NCBI GenBank assembly: GCA_907164885.2
Contig: OU015495.1
Span: 213,275,589 to 213,339,588 of the forward strand
DNA: 64,000 nucleotides
Reading direction: 5' to 3'
Source of the DNA: Dolomedes plantarius
Lineage: Eukaryota; Arthropoda; Arachnida; Araneae; Dolomedidae
Shown here one piece after another: positions 24,237 through 34,759 of the stretch; positions within the stretch are counted from its first letter, which is position 1; every line of letters starts with the position of its first letter. Under the pieces are notes generated by a model. That model ran no database searches. It was not told the DNA's origin and saw nothing but the letters and a program-made list of their open reading frames with translations. The translations under genes were made by a program, and so were the position numbers.

Positions 24237-24437
24237 GGACCTGTTCACATAGGACACACATTAGGGCCTGTCCGTTGCGTAGCGTTAAGGGAAAGATGAC
24301 GTTGAGACGAAAATAAACCAATCATAGGCGTTAAAAATTTCATTGCTAATCGTTTGGATACCTATGATTGGTTTATTTTCGTGTCAACGTCATCTTTTCC
24401 TTAACGCAACGCAATGGACTCCTATGTGAACAGGCCC
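24237..24437. mobile_element. Harbinger-type MITE, 201 bp, with TTA duplication
   Basis: Left GGACCTGTTCACATAGGA and right (inverted) GGGCCTGTTCACATAGGA are the ends. TTA lies on each side (24234-24236 and 24438-24440), the 3-bp duplication of PIF/Harbinger elements. The two halves are near reverse complements through GATGACGTTGAGACGAAAAT and CCAATCATAGG, so the element folds on itself. Near the left end part of the terminus is repeated (TTAGGGCCTGTCC). Confidence 0.9.
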
Positions 24438-24778
24438 TTACTCGATGATTTTTTTGCATAGTATCTATTCTATGGAGACATTGTGGTATTTTTCAAAATG
24501 ACGCCACATTATACTCTTAAGAATAGCATTAAACGTTTATATTTATTGATGACACAGCAAGACAAGCTGTTAAAGAAACTTCACATCGGTTTAAATGAGA
24601 AGTATCAGACGAGTATGGCAATGCCTAACAACCAACGATCGAAGAAAAGGGTGACAGAGATTGCAAAGCCAGATCATATTAATGAATGTTAAATTGTACC
24701 GCTCGCAGGCTGTGTAACTAAGGTGTATGTAAAATATTAACGAACTGTGCGTTTAAAGTGGAGACCCGTTTTCAAGAT

Positions 24779-25770
24779 ACACTATATTGCCAAAAGTGTC
24801 CGGACACCCCTCCGTAGAAGAGGATCAGGGTTTGAAGCGTTCCGTGACGTCACAGAACGAGAAGAAATGCTCTCCGGAGCAGCGGCCACTCATAGACGTT
24901 CGTTAGACACAAATTGTGAGAATAAACTCCAGTAATCAGTCAGAAGGTATCTATTTTCACTTTATTCAACAGCATTTCAACTATTTACAAATTCCTGTAC
25001 ATTTGGCGTAATCCACTTCAGCTTGGTAGCTGATTACAAAGGGACGTTAACTCAAACTAGGAAGCGAGCGGCAATCACAAAGCATTGCCAGGTGCACAGC
25101 TCCGCTACCCTGCCAGATGAGACTGTCCGCCTTTTATGCTGGAATGATTTTGCATACAGCGTGGCTAGACCACGCCTCCATCTGGCCGGTGTCGTCACTA
25201 ACAAGTGACCGAGTAGATCAAAACAAAAATTGCAACAGAACAAGCTGGCAGAGCACAGTGAATTTCAAGTGGAACGATCATGATATGCTATCGGTGCGAG
25301 AAATCAGTTCGTGTCATTTTGGCCTTGTTAAAGGTGTCTTGACCAACTGTAAGTGATGTCATTGTAATCCTCTGGGATACACAGCCGCTGAAAACCGCAC
25401 TGATAGGCCGTAGAAACTTGCGAATTAAAGTCGTCGAACGTTGAAGAGGATACTGAAGAAGAATCGCGTGTTGCAGCTGCCTGTTGTTCCAAAACTCGAC
25501 CGTCCGTCCCTGATTTCAATTCCACTGAACACCACTTGAACTAATTAGACCACTGATGCTGGTCCAGGCCAAACCATCCATCTTTAGTGGCTGGACTCAC
25601 TGCAACTATCAAGGAGGGATGGAAGGCAGTTCTTGCTCACATACTTCGAAACACAGTGGAAAGTCTTCCCAGACGTGTAAAAACCGTGATGACGAAGGTG
25701 GCCCGACATCCTATCAATACGTACCTTAAGAGTGTACCACAACAGGTGTTTCGCTAAGTTTGACCATATA
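24779..25770 (+). mobile_element. Tc1-like element relic with an inserted block
   Basis: The left terminal repeat CACTATATTGCCAAAAGTGT is recognisable as Tc1-type. The right part (about 25465-25760) reads LDRPSVPDFNSTEHHLN, then TATIKEGWKAVL and LRNTVESLPRRVKTVM, matching the PDLNPIEHLW and C-terminal motifs of Tc1 transposases with stops. The catalytic Glu of PIEH is kept as TEH. The first half of the gene is not recognisable. An LTR-like block fills 24901-25203. The right terminal repeat was not found. Confidence 0.7.
24901..25203 (-). other. LTR-like block inside the Tc1 relic
   Basis: On the minus strand it starts TGTTAGTGACGACACCGG at 25203. It has CATAAAAGG near 25133-25141 as a possible TATA box, AATAAA near 24965, and an end near 24901 matching CTAACG, close to the inverse of TGTTAG. 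That order suits a solo LTR of about 300 bp. No flanking target duplication was seen, so the call is tentative. Confidence 0.4.
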
Positions 25771-25860
25771 TTGTATCTTATAAAATACATACAAATATTG
25801 CAAAATCCGAAAATTTCTAAAATTTGAAACTTCTGGCCCCATGCAATTCATAGTATAAGG

Positions 25861-26570
25861 TAGGGGTCGGCAAACTACGGCCCGTGGGCCAAATCCGTCC
25901 CGCGGGATGTTATTGTTTTTTTACATGAAAATTAAATGAAATTACGCGCTATATTATGCAACGGCCGATAATTGAGTTGAATAGTTGTTAATAATGACCG
26001 CGAGTGGCGCTACTGTCATATTTTCTCGTTTGTTGATGATATGTTAAAAATGATGTTTAACGAAAAGGATCTAACCCAATTTTATAAATATTTTTCGGGA
26101 GATAAATACGTTGAAATAAAATCATATGCATGGGGATTTATATCTGTATTTGGCAGTACTTATCATTGCGAAAAGACATTTTCGAAACTGAAGTATGTGA
26201 AATCGCAATTCAGATCATTATTAACAGATGACCATTTGCAAACAACTTTAATGGTAGGAAGTACTCATTTCGAACTCCAGTATGATGAAATATTATCTCA
26301 GAAAATACGATTACATTCTTAGCATTAGAAATTTTAATCCATTTAGTGATAACCTTTATTTAATATGTATATGTAAATCTTTTATTCGTATTTTTTGTAA
26401 GTGTTAGTAAAATGTATATAAATATTATGCAAAAGAATACCTTCATGATAAAAAAAATGAATGTTGTTTTTGCTCCATGAGAAAAATACCCATTCATGTC
26501 TTCATGTTTGCTGCTTGACCCGACGAGCTTAAAATTTTTACAATCAGGCCCTTTCTAAAAAAAGCTTGCC
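25861..26570 (+). mobile_element. hAT element with transposase tail
   Basis: The left end TAGGGGTCGGCAAACTACGG is a typical hAT terminus with C changed to T. The right end, inverted, reads GGCAAGCTTTTTTTAG and AAAGGGCC, the matching subterminal part with the first bases missing. Flanking 8-mers are GTATAAGG and ATATAAGG, a possible duplication with one change. It carries the coding fragment at 26041-26322. Confidence 0.7.
26041..26322 (+). pseudogene. hAT transposase C-terminal fragment (EPM2AIP1/GTF2IRD2-like)
   Basis: The 93-residue open frame has FGSTYHCEKTFSKLKYVKSQ followed by RSLLTDDHLQTTLMVG. It matches the end of hAT transposases of the kind also found in domesticated EPM2AIP1 and GTF2IRD2 proteins (FGSTYLCEQTFSKMKYVKSKYRS.LTD.HL). 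This is the dimerisation region. It is still open from ATG to TAG, but the catalytic core is absent. The start is nominal, since the natural protein would extend far upstream. Confidence 0.8.
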
Positions 26571-27267
26571 ATATAAGGGATGGTCAACATTTATAATGTG
26601 CAGTAAGAGTGAAAAATGAAATTACTCTAATTTAAATTCATTCGTAATATTATTCACCGCAAGAATATCCACCATGTTATTAGAGACGATGATGATAAAT
26701 TAATTTTAATTGAAACAATAACAATTCTTTGAAGTTTCTTCTTTACTCTCAAACTAGGTATATTGAAATTAATGAGACTAAAGCTTATAAGTTTTTATTA
26801 TTTGCAGATATCAAACGATTGCTTTTTGTATAATGTTAACATTTTTCTTCTCATGTGTTAAAATACTTTCATCATTTGCATATTACGCTATTCAACATGC
26901 AAACAAATGAAACAAAATTTAATTGCGAATTTAGATGTTTTTTATCTATAACTTTATTCAGTTCTGATCCATGTGCTTCATAAAACTTGCTCGAATGATT
27001 TTAGATTTTGTAAGCAGTTTTTATACACAATTTATCCAATAGTTGTAGCAGTCATATTTGAATTAATTGGTGGATATCTATGTCCGTTAATATTTTTCTC
27101 ACTAGAGGTTTCAATGAGCATTGATTGGTAAGCTTTCTCTTCTAAAAAAGAAGTTTATTTATTTTATTTTAAAGAGATGTTATGTAAATTCTATATCATT
27201 AGAGAAAACTTGCTTAAATATTTGGAAAAAAAACTTTAAATCATTATTTCAGTTCTACATTTCACTT
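26571..27267. other. Unassigned AT-rich DNA
   Basis: Nothing recognised: no gene, termini or repeats. Confidence 0.4.
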
Positions 27268-28045
27268 TTAAACCAATAATAATTTAAAAGTTTAAGGGGA
27301 CAGTGGACATTCAAACCTAACTTTTTTTGTTTTGAATGGATTTGCTTGAAATTTAAATATGTGGTTAGTACCATAGATGCGTATAAGTGGTTAAAATTTA
27401 AAGATGAAATATTAATAATTTATGAATTATGGATTATTAATTATATCAAAAATTGGCCTCATTAAAAATGTTCCACGCGCATTTCTTTTGTATATAATAT
27501 CGTAATTTTTATTTACAGGATACCTTATACAGCTAACAATGAAACTTATTGCTAATTTTAAGCATTCATTAAAAATATAAAGAGGAAAAAAAATGATAAT
27601 AGTGAAAACACCCTTTTTATTGCGCAAAATACCTCTAAATTATCTTTTAGAGTACAAAATTCAGAAATTCTGAGCTACGAAGCATCATTTTTTTCAATAA
27701 GATTTATTTGATATACAGTTAAGCATATAAAACTTAAATTTCAAAGCGATACGATCATTAGAAATGCGCCCGGAGCAGTTTGAATATTCGTATGACGTGA
27801 AAATTTTTATTTTGAGAAAAAACGCATTTAAAGTTATTGCTATTAGTAACCACATAATATCTAAATTAAATACAAATGCCTATAACTAGGAAAGTAATCG
27901 CAGAAATAAAAAATTCTTTTTGCAACACATTCCTACTCGTCCGTAGTTTCACAATTCAATAAAATAAAAAAATTGAATTTTTTTTACAAATTCCACAATT
28001 TCGAAAGTTCACTGTCCCCTTAAACCATTAATAATTTAAAAGTTT
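27268..28045. repeat. 26-bp direct repeats flanking a TTAA-bounded element
   Basis: 27268-27293 and 28020-28045 are direct repeats identical in 25 of 26 positions (they differ at the ninth base). They enclose the element at 27296-28019. This is far longer than the 4-bp TTAA duplication such elements make. Confidence 0.9.
27296..28019. mobile_element. TTAA-bounded TIR element (Kolobok or piggyBac type), copy 1
   Basis: The left end is GGGGACAGTGGACATTC. The right end, inverted, is GGGGACAGTGAACTTTCG. TTAA occurs at 27292-27295 and 28020-28023. It is 724 bp with no transposase. Kolobok-type elements use TTAA and often start with GG-rich ends, which I favour over piggyBac. A diverged relative lies at 32135-32855, sharing CATTTAAAGTT, TTTTGAGAAAA and a CC(A/C)CGCGCATT-like motif in order. 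Confidence 0.75.
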
Positions 28046-28512
28046 GAAGGCTTAATCGCAATAATAGCGTCCGAACAGTTGAAGCAATGAATGCAATTGT
28101 GGAAATTCGATTATTTAGGATGTTAGTGGGCCACGTCACGTGACAAATCGAAATGTACTCCGAGAACGCTATCGTTTCCGTTCACATAGAACTGCAGTTA
28201 ACGATCGTGTAAGTTAACTCCTGATTACTATTGTTTAGTGACTCCCCTTTCAGGAATCCGTGCGTGTGACCTTGGAGAGTGCAATTATGGACAAGGTGCC
28301 CTACCTGTTTATTTGAAATGACTTTTTGTCCGGTTTGGCTTCAATTTCTTTTCAATTTATGATATCCGCTTGAAAGAAAAAAGAATCGCGTTTGCTTGCA
28401 TCTAAATCTTATCCTGAGGAAAAGTGATCTCATTTCAAAAAGATGATATTTCAAACTTTTTAGTTCCGCGGTTTGAATATGGTAATAAACAAGTAATAAA
28501 AAAAATTTAAAG
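28046..28512. other. Unassigned DNA
   Basis: No element or gene was recognised. A GC-richer stretch near 28120-28280 includes CACGTCACGTGAC. Its right end, from about 28488, is shared with 34731 onward and so belongs to the flank of the next repeat. Confidence 0.35.
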
Positions 28513-28833
28513 TCAATTCCTACTTAGGTCAACAACGAAAAATTTTATTTTAGTTACTTTTTGGCGGCGAATTGCACTGCTATTGGCTCGATTCCGTGAA
28601 CACCCTTATTGCCGATAATTTTTTTTCTCCCATATAAAACTAAAATTAATTAATTAAATTTAATGAATGAATTAATATTTGAAAAACTGTATTGACATCA
28701 AGTGTCGTCCACTACAAGTTTAAAAAAATGCATTTGAACTTGAGTGGATGAATAAAAAGTATTTTATTAACGATTGAAAATTTGAACAAGATATATAAAT
28801 ATAGGGAGAGTGTGAAGTAATAGTAGGAATTGA
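28513..28833. mobile_element. Unclassified MITE with TCAATTCCTACT ends, copy 1
   Basis: TCAATTCCTACT at 28513-28524 is the exact inverse of AGTAGGAATTGA at 28822-28833. The right two thirds (about 28640-28833) recur almost unchanged at about 35018-35212. No coding. The target duplication is not clear. Confidence 0.7.
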
Positions 28834-29193
28834 ATAAATACATCTCATACCTGGTTTTTTAGTCCATCTGTTTTTGCAGAGGTATGCCTAGGGGAAAAAA
28901 CATTGTCTGCATTACTTAGCATTTAAATTATTTTCCATGATCAGCTAACAAGTGTTCGAAGGAAAAAAACAAGATACCCACTGTTTTCTTAAGTAGACTA
29001 TGTCTGGCTTTTGTTATGAACTGATTTCAAGATACAATAAGTGGAAACAAAAATAAACGAATCGAGACTAACGGCAAGGGAACGAGAAATCCTAAAAAAA
29101 TTGTGAACCTAAAATTGCATGGAATATGCCCTGAAAAGAGGGGTTACTTAGATGAAAGCCATGCCCAGCCAAATTTGAGGCCAAGGTTTATAG
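28834..29193. other. Unassigned DNA
   Basis: Nothing recognised between the MITE and the next hAT element. Confidence 0.35.
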
Positions 29194-29860
29194 CAGAGGT
29201 GGGGAACCCTTTTACCATTAGAGGCCACATGTAAATTAGGTAGTAATAAAGGAGGCCGCATAAGTTGATGAACCTATAAATGCGACTTTTATGAAACTAG
29301 TATAGTTGGATATAGTTTTAACAATTTGGCGCATTATATAAAAAAATGACAAAAAAATTAAGTCCTTATTTATTTATTATTTGACATAAAAAGTTACAAT
29401 ATAAAATATTTTTGTATTCACATAAGGATAAAAACTTGTTATAACATTAATCATTAATTTTTTTTTCAGAATAAATAATACGTTTTAACGTACATGGAGT
29501 CAGTCACAGCAATAATAGTGAGAAAATAGTTTTTGTGTAGAGATCATATAACATGTCTGGTAGTATTGCTAAGAAACTCTGAGCATTGAATTTCATATAA
29601 ATTGTAGTTAAAGTATCATACAATCAAGGTAAACGAAGCTCATTTGGATAAACATACAATTGCAGCGACTTGAGACAACAATTTCAAAATGTCAACTTTA
29701 TTTTGGCCGACACTGTACATACATTCATTCCGTTCTTTATTTAATTCTATTGATTTGAAAATTGTTGTAATCTATATAATTGAATATTAATTAATACAAG
29801 TGCTAGCTTTTATGAAGGCCTCAAAAGAAGATCACACAGGCCGCGCGTTCCCCTCCTCTG
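29194..29860 (+). mobile_element. hAT element (CAGAGGTGGGGAAC ends), copy 1
   Basis: The left end is CAGAGGTGGGGAACCC. The right end, inverted, is CAGAGGAGGGGAACG. The 8-mers GTTTATAG (29186-29193) and GTTTATAC (29861-29868) match in 7 of 8. A second copy lies inverted at 35936-36606 with matching interior. No transposase remains. Confidence 0.9.
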
Positions 29861-30244
29861 GTTTATACCATTGTTATGAGAGGCCCGGGTTGCCCGAATG
29901 TCCGGCGTCTAGGCCTATAAGAAACATCCCCGATGAGGGTAAATCAACCTTCGGTTTGCAGGAATTGCTACGCAGCCCCGGTCTTCAGTTTGAACAGGGA
30001 GTATAGGCGAGAGCCGTAGTCGCCGTAATATTTACAAATTACCCTTGTTCAGAGCAACTTCAGCATGGCATAGAAATTCATTAAGCTAGAGGTAAAAAAT
30101 TACGAATGTGGAAAGTTTTACTGGAAATTTGCAAGATGCATTAAATTCACTTACGACGGAAACAATTAACGTCTCCAACGGTTACTGGTGCAAAATTCAG
30201 ATTCCTTGGAGGTAAAATTGTATGGCACACATTCATATAAGATA
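29861..30244. other. GC-richer unassigned block
   Basis: Positions 29870-30030 are clearly less AT-rich than their surroundings. A 68-codon frame runs through them, partly inside the hAT element, and matches nothing I know. It could be part of an unrecognised element. Confidence 0.3.
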
Positions 30245-30678
30245 CTAGCATTATTGCCCAGCGTTGCCCGGGTAGATATATAGATATAAAAATTTTCATG
30301 CATTCCATCAAAAAAATACGGGGCTGCACCCCGCTCTTCATGTTCATCTGGCAAGTTGTGTTCATTTGGGGAGCCAGTGCCAAAGGTCATTCCCAACCCT
30401 CTTCCTCCCGCGCATTGGAATTTGACCCCCCCCGTCACCCCCCAAACCATCTCTCTTAACGCAGCTGGTTGTGGTGAAGGGCCTCCACAGGTGGTCGCGC
30501 ACCTCTTAGAGGTACAAAAATCATTAAAAAATTAATTTAAAAAAACTAATTGAGCCCCAAATTTCGTTTTTCCTGATTTAAGTTTCTCGGGTCCTAAACA
30601 TTAACTGTGCCGAATTTGGTCCCGGTGGGTGAAACAGTCTATGATTCTATAGCCGACAAACAAACAGACGAGCTCTTC
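30245..30678 (-). mobile_element. Non-autonomous Helitron, family B, copy 2, 5'-truncated
   Basis: CTAG at 30245-30248 and a terminal hairpin (CCCGGGCAACGCTGGGC on the minus strand) mark the 3' end. The body matches 8730-9724, including CCGAATTTGGTCCCGGTGGG. The match stops after GAGCTCTT near 30671-30678, so the TCTATATATATAAAA start is missing. The middle has a C run (about 30426-30445) and unrelated GC-rich filler. Confidence 0.85.
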
Positions 30679-30782
30679 GTAACTGATATCCAATGAGAAT
30701 GTGTGCCGTCCGTTTCATTACGTTATTAAACGCTGGCAGTGACTATAACGATTTAGGGTGGTTCCACTTCAGGAATTATTTA

Positions 30783-31546
30783 CAGTCGGACTTCTATTTA
30801 ACGAAGTCGCTAAATCCCGAAAAAAAGTTCGTTATATGGAAAATTCGTTAAATAGAGATTCACCTTTTAAAATACTTTAAACTAACAAAACATAATTTAA
30901 ATTCATAAACACTAAATATTATTAATAAAAGTAATTGATCACACTTTTATTTTGTAAATTGATGTCTATTTGTTTTATATATCTTACCCGTCAAACAGAA
31001 ATTTGCAAGGAAATCAAGGATAAAACAAAACATTTTCCGGGAATACACTGTATTTTCAATTTTAAAAACTATATTAAAATTAAGATTTTAATGACATTAT
31101 CGGATTTATTATAAGAAGTAATTTTAAGCATACATTACCACACGCGTCCTTAAATTTAATTACTGATAAAGCCTGTTAATTTTTTCTGGGTTTTTTGTTT
31201 GAAAAAGTGATTTCTCTCAGAATACGTCTCTCATCTTTGCAATATCACCAAAACCCCTTCAGGTGTATTTTCTTCAAACTTCAACCCGCGTCGGAACGTG
31301 TTAAAAGAAAGTTAATGTGTTAAATGTGTTAAAAAAAGAATGAGTTTGAAATGTTCAGAAATATTTTGAGAAATATGGAGAAAAAATAATATTGGATCAC
31401 GAGAAAAAGTAGAGAAATAGAGAATACACTTCGCTATTTGGAGAATATTTTACGAAGAAATTCACAAAATGTTCTTGGTTCCAAGGAAAAGTTCGCAAAA
31501 TAGAGAAATTCGCAAAATAGAGGTTCGCTAAATAGAGGTCCGACTG
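30783..31546. mobile_element. pogo/Tigger-like non-autonomous element, 764 bp
   Basis: The left end is CAGTCGGACTTCTATTTAACGA. The right end, inverted, is CAGTCGGACCTCTATTTAGCGA. TA lies on each side (30781-30782 and 31547-31548). The right subterminal region repeats a TTCGCAAAATAGAG unit three times. No transposase is left. Confidence 0.9.
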
Positions 31547-31548
31547 TA

Positions 31549-31736
31549 TTTGTCAGGCTGATGAACTCTTAAAAAAATGTGTAACTTCGATCCGTGGCTT
31601 TAGAAAGCTCTTTAAGTTGAAAGTATCTAACGGTGTATAAGGATAACATAAATGAAAGTGAAATTTTTCGGGTTTTTTTTCTGTACTGGTTTACTGCTTG
31701 GAATTATATGTTAACCTCGAACTATATGTTAAAAGG
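31549..31736. other. Spacer
   Basis: Nothing recognised apart from ACTATATGTTAA-like phrases just before the hairpin at 31737. Confidence 0.3.
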
Positions 31737-31799
31737 GCTCGTATATCCCTATTAACTCCTATATGTTAACCATACAGGAAGTAATAGGGATATACGAGC
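31737..31799. repeat. Perfect 18-bp inverted repeat
   Basis: GCTCGTATATCCCTATTA at 31737-31754 is the exact inverse of 31782-31799, with a 27-base loop. The loop carries CTCCT and AGGAA, which can extend the stem after a mismatch. It could be a small foldback element or repair product. Confidence 0.85.
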
Positions 31800-32134
31800 T
31801 GCATATCCGCTACACTTAATCGCCTTGTCGGTTCAAGCAAGTGGTACCCCGAGCGAATTAATAATTTTTAACGTTGTAATAATTTTAAAAATGGCACAAT
31901 TATTTTAATAATTTTGAATATAAATAATAATTTTTTAATAAATTTTTTAAATAATTTTTTATAATTTTTTTTATTTTAATAATTTTTAACGTTGTAGCGA
32001 ATTAATAATTATTAATTCAAATTAATAATTTTACACGTTGGTTGTCAGCAGAACCATTTTTGAACGACTTCCCGGACCTCTCCATCGTTCGCAAGATAAA
32101 GCCTTTTTCGGTGGACTGAAGATGTGGTAGTTAA

Positions 32135-32855
32135 GGCGACAATGGACCATGAAAAACTTTTTATTTATTTATTAACCAATTGCTATGAAATTTTGTATAC
32201 TTATAGAGTGTTGTTTAGAGATGCAAATTCTTAATAAATAAACAAAAATCAGATTGTAATTAATTAAGATATAAATTAAAATCTGTTTGTTAATTTCTGT
32301 ATTTAAAAATGCTCCATGCGCATTAATTTTTGTCTCAGATATCTAATGTTCTCTCTTAAGTTAGCTTTATATAGTTATAATAAAAGTTAGTAGCAATATT
32401 TGATTTTTAGTCATATTTGTAAAAACTAGAAAAGAAATCGATAAAAATAGGTGATTTGATGCAAAATTTTATGTAAAAAAATTTTTTTTATTGTAAAAAT
32501 TTTAAGTGGTTTTAAAATAGTATAATGAATTGATTACTAAGTTTTATTCTAACATATATAAATAATCATTTTATGAAATTTTATGAAAATTCGAGAAACA
32601 TGACTCATGGAACATTTTGAACTTACGGAAACGATGTGAAAACTTGTTTTGAGAAAATGGCATTTAAAGTTTTAATTTGACTAACATTTCAATAGTTTAC
32701 GTTTGAAAACAATAATTCTAACTCGGTTAATAATGATCGGATCAACATACTTATTTTTTAATGTAAAGCTGATGAGTGGCAAAATAATTTTCTGAAAGGA
32801 AAAAAAAATCGTTTTGGGGACATATTTTTGTCAATCTGAAGGTCCATTTTTTGCC
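32135..32855. mobile_element. TTAA-bounded TIR element, copy 2
   Basis: TTAA at 32131-32134 and 32856-32859 bounds GGCGACAATGGACC on the left and, inverted, GGCAAAAAATGGACC on the right. It is 721 bp, close to the 724 bp of the copy at 27296, with weak shared motifs along its length. No coding. Here the flanks show only TTAA, not a longer duplication. Confidence 0.65.
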
Positions 32856-32859
32856 TTAA

Positions 32860-33352
32860 AGAGTGACAGGTCGCGGCTATATTTTTTTTTTTTTTTTTGG
32901 GGGGGGGGGGATGGTAAAGGATCTCCAGTGGAAGCGTCGTAGCGAATCTTATCCAGCCGATTCGATGGCGGTCGCTAAGCGAGTTTGAGCATGTCTCGGC
33001 ATGTCCCGTTCTTACACGTCCTATACGAGATTCTGTAAAACCATCTGAGTCCTGTGCACTCTGCAGACACTTATACCTATACACATCCATCTAAGGACGA
33101 TCAATTTCGGCTTCACTGACACCTTCTGCCGTCAAAAATCGAATACCGCGTCGTTGGGCCTGTTTGGACGATACGTGGTCACCTTACTTGAACAAAATCA
33201 AACAGCACACTGCCTCTCACAGATGATAGCAGCTATGTTTCGTAACATACGACGTCATTCCGTTTGTGCGGGAGTGATTAAATGCACAAACGAAAAACTC
33301 TGGGCATTTAATCACTCCCGCTAAAACAACATTCTTTTGGGCCACCCTTATA
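32860..33352. other. Unassigned GC-richer region
   Basis: A T run followed by a G run (about 32880-32911) starts the stretch. A minus-strand frame (32758-33090) crosses it but matches nothing known. A strong hairpin at 33261-33320 is listed separately. Confidence 0.35.
33261..33320. repeat. Strong hairpin with 17-bp perfect arms
   Basis: CGGGAGTGATTAAATGC at 33269-33285 is the exact inverse of 33304-33320, with an 18-base gap. A second nested pair, CGTTTGTGC (33261-33269) and GCACAAACG (33284-33292), overlaps the first, so two alternative folds compete. Confidence 0.88.
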
Positions 33353-33850
33353 ACGGGTGTCCCAAAAATAACGGACGATTTGAAAAATAAATTAAAGAAA
33401 TACGGAAGGCGATAGAAATGTGCGGCTTGCTGCATTCTGCTTAGGTAACCAGGGAATTTATTCTCACCAATTTTCAAAATTAGTTACAAAGTTCGTCAAC
33501 AGATGGCGCTGCTGACTTTGAAAAACTATAAAACAATGTTTTCATAGCAAGAGGCATACGCAAGTGGCATGGATTGGCCTCCCTATTCGCCAGATTTGAC
33601 GCAATGCGATTTTTTCTTTCGGGGTGCATGAAAGACCAGGTGTATCGTCACAATCCACAAACTGTAGATGAACTGGAACAATACATCTCTGCTGCTTGTC
33701 AGAACATTCTAACTGATATGTTTGCACGGACGTCTGTGAATTTTGACCTTAGACTTATTTTGAAAACATTGTTTTATAGTTTTTCCCAGTCAGCCTTCCG
33801 TTTTTCTTTAATTGATTTTTCAAATCGTCGGTTATTTTTGGGACACCCGG
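33353..33850 (+). mobile_element. mariner-like element, internally deleted, 498 bp
   Basis: The left end is ACGGGTGTCCCAAAAATAAC. The right end, inverted, is CCGGGTGTCCCAAAAATAAC. Both continue through GACGATTTGAAAAAT, and TA lies on each side (33351-33352 and 33851-33852). Only the C-terminal third of a transposase is left. Near both ends a stretch around AAACTATAAAACAATG is repeated inverted (33520-33545 and 33765-33785). Confidence 0.92.
33572..33760 (+). pseudogene. mariner-like transposase C-terminal fragment, frameshifted
   Basis: The frame starting at 33572 reads DWPPYSPDLTQCDFFFRG and then meets a stop. A shift of one base restores CMKDQVYRHNPQTVDELEQY, followed by ISAACQNILTDMFARTSVNF. 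This is the C-terminus of the transposase type with the PDLTPCDFFLWG motif, which holds the last catalytic acidic residue. The N-terminal two thirds are deleted. The product would not work, but the element keeps both ends. Confidence 0.9.
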
Positions 33851-33854
33851 TACA

Positions 33855-34759
33855 TACTAATAATCTGCTAATATTTATACATGCTAATGTTTATACATGC
33901 TAATAATCTGCTGGAACTTCAGGATTCTCAGAAAAGTGTTACCTCACTAATGCTGTAGATTTCAAACCCTTTTCATATCCCTTATTTTTTTGTTTATGAA
34001 ATGTCACGTAAAAATATTTTATGACATAGGAGACACAGAAAAGAAATTTTCCAACAAACTAAAACTGTTTTGGTTGGAAAATATATCCATGCAGCATGTA
34101 ACGACTTTTGAAGCCGTGGGGTATTTTCGCGTTGATTTCGCTTGACAGTGTTACAGAATATTAAGAGAGTAAAATATGGCCATCGTTAATTTCATCAGTC
34201 CTGAAAAAACTGATCTAAATTTTGCGCAAATTAACAATTATCAAGCTTGCTCATAATAACGATAACACTTTATTAAGCAATTGTGTAAATCTACTATTAC
34301 GTTTTGAAACCACCCGAGAGAATCTAATCATATGGGTTATCTGATACTTCAAAGACATCTTTATTTCATATTTCGTAACCCGATGCGGTATGTATTATGC
34401 TTTATCCTATCAATAACAAAGAGAATAAACAGGAGTTCTTTTAATTCTTTTGGCAATGACTTAACTGTGATCCGGGGCACTTTTAAAACCGTTTTAAATT
34501 TTTCAGATGAATTTTTTGATACTCGGAAGTTTAGAACTTTATGTTATTATACAAAGGGCCAACATAATATTAATCGGAGTTCAAAAGAAAAATCAGTTAA
34601 AGCGAAAATAGTGGTTTCCCTGTTATTCATCACTTATTCCTAGTGTGATCAGAGATAAAAATTGATTGCAAAAATAAATGAAGCCTTACAGATAGACGCA
34701 AATGTTCTATTTCGTTTAACATTACGAAAAACAAGTAATATATAAAAAAAATTTTAAAG
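33855..34759. other. Unassigned DNA
   Basis: No element was recognised. A 103-codon frame (34332-34643, plus strand) is open but not similar to anything I know and has AT-rich codon use; I regard it as probably chance. Confidence 0.35.

Noticed and set aside
29800..30006. 68-codon frame in GC-richer sequence
   Set aside because: It starts inside a hAT element and crosses its right end, so it cannot be one gene.
34332..34643. 103-codon plus-strand frame
   Set aside because: No motif, AT-driven composition, no splice context.
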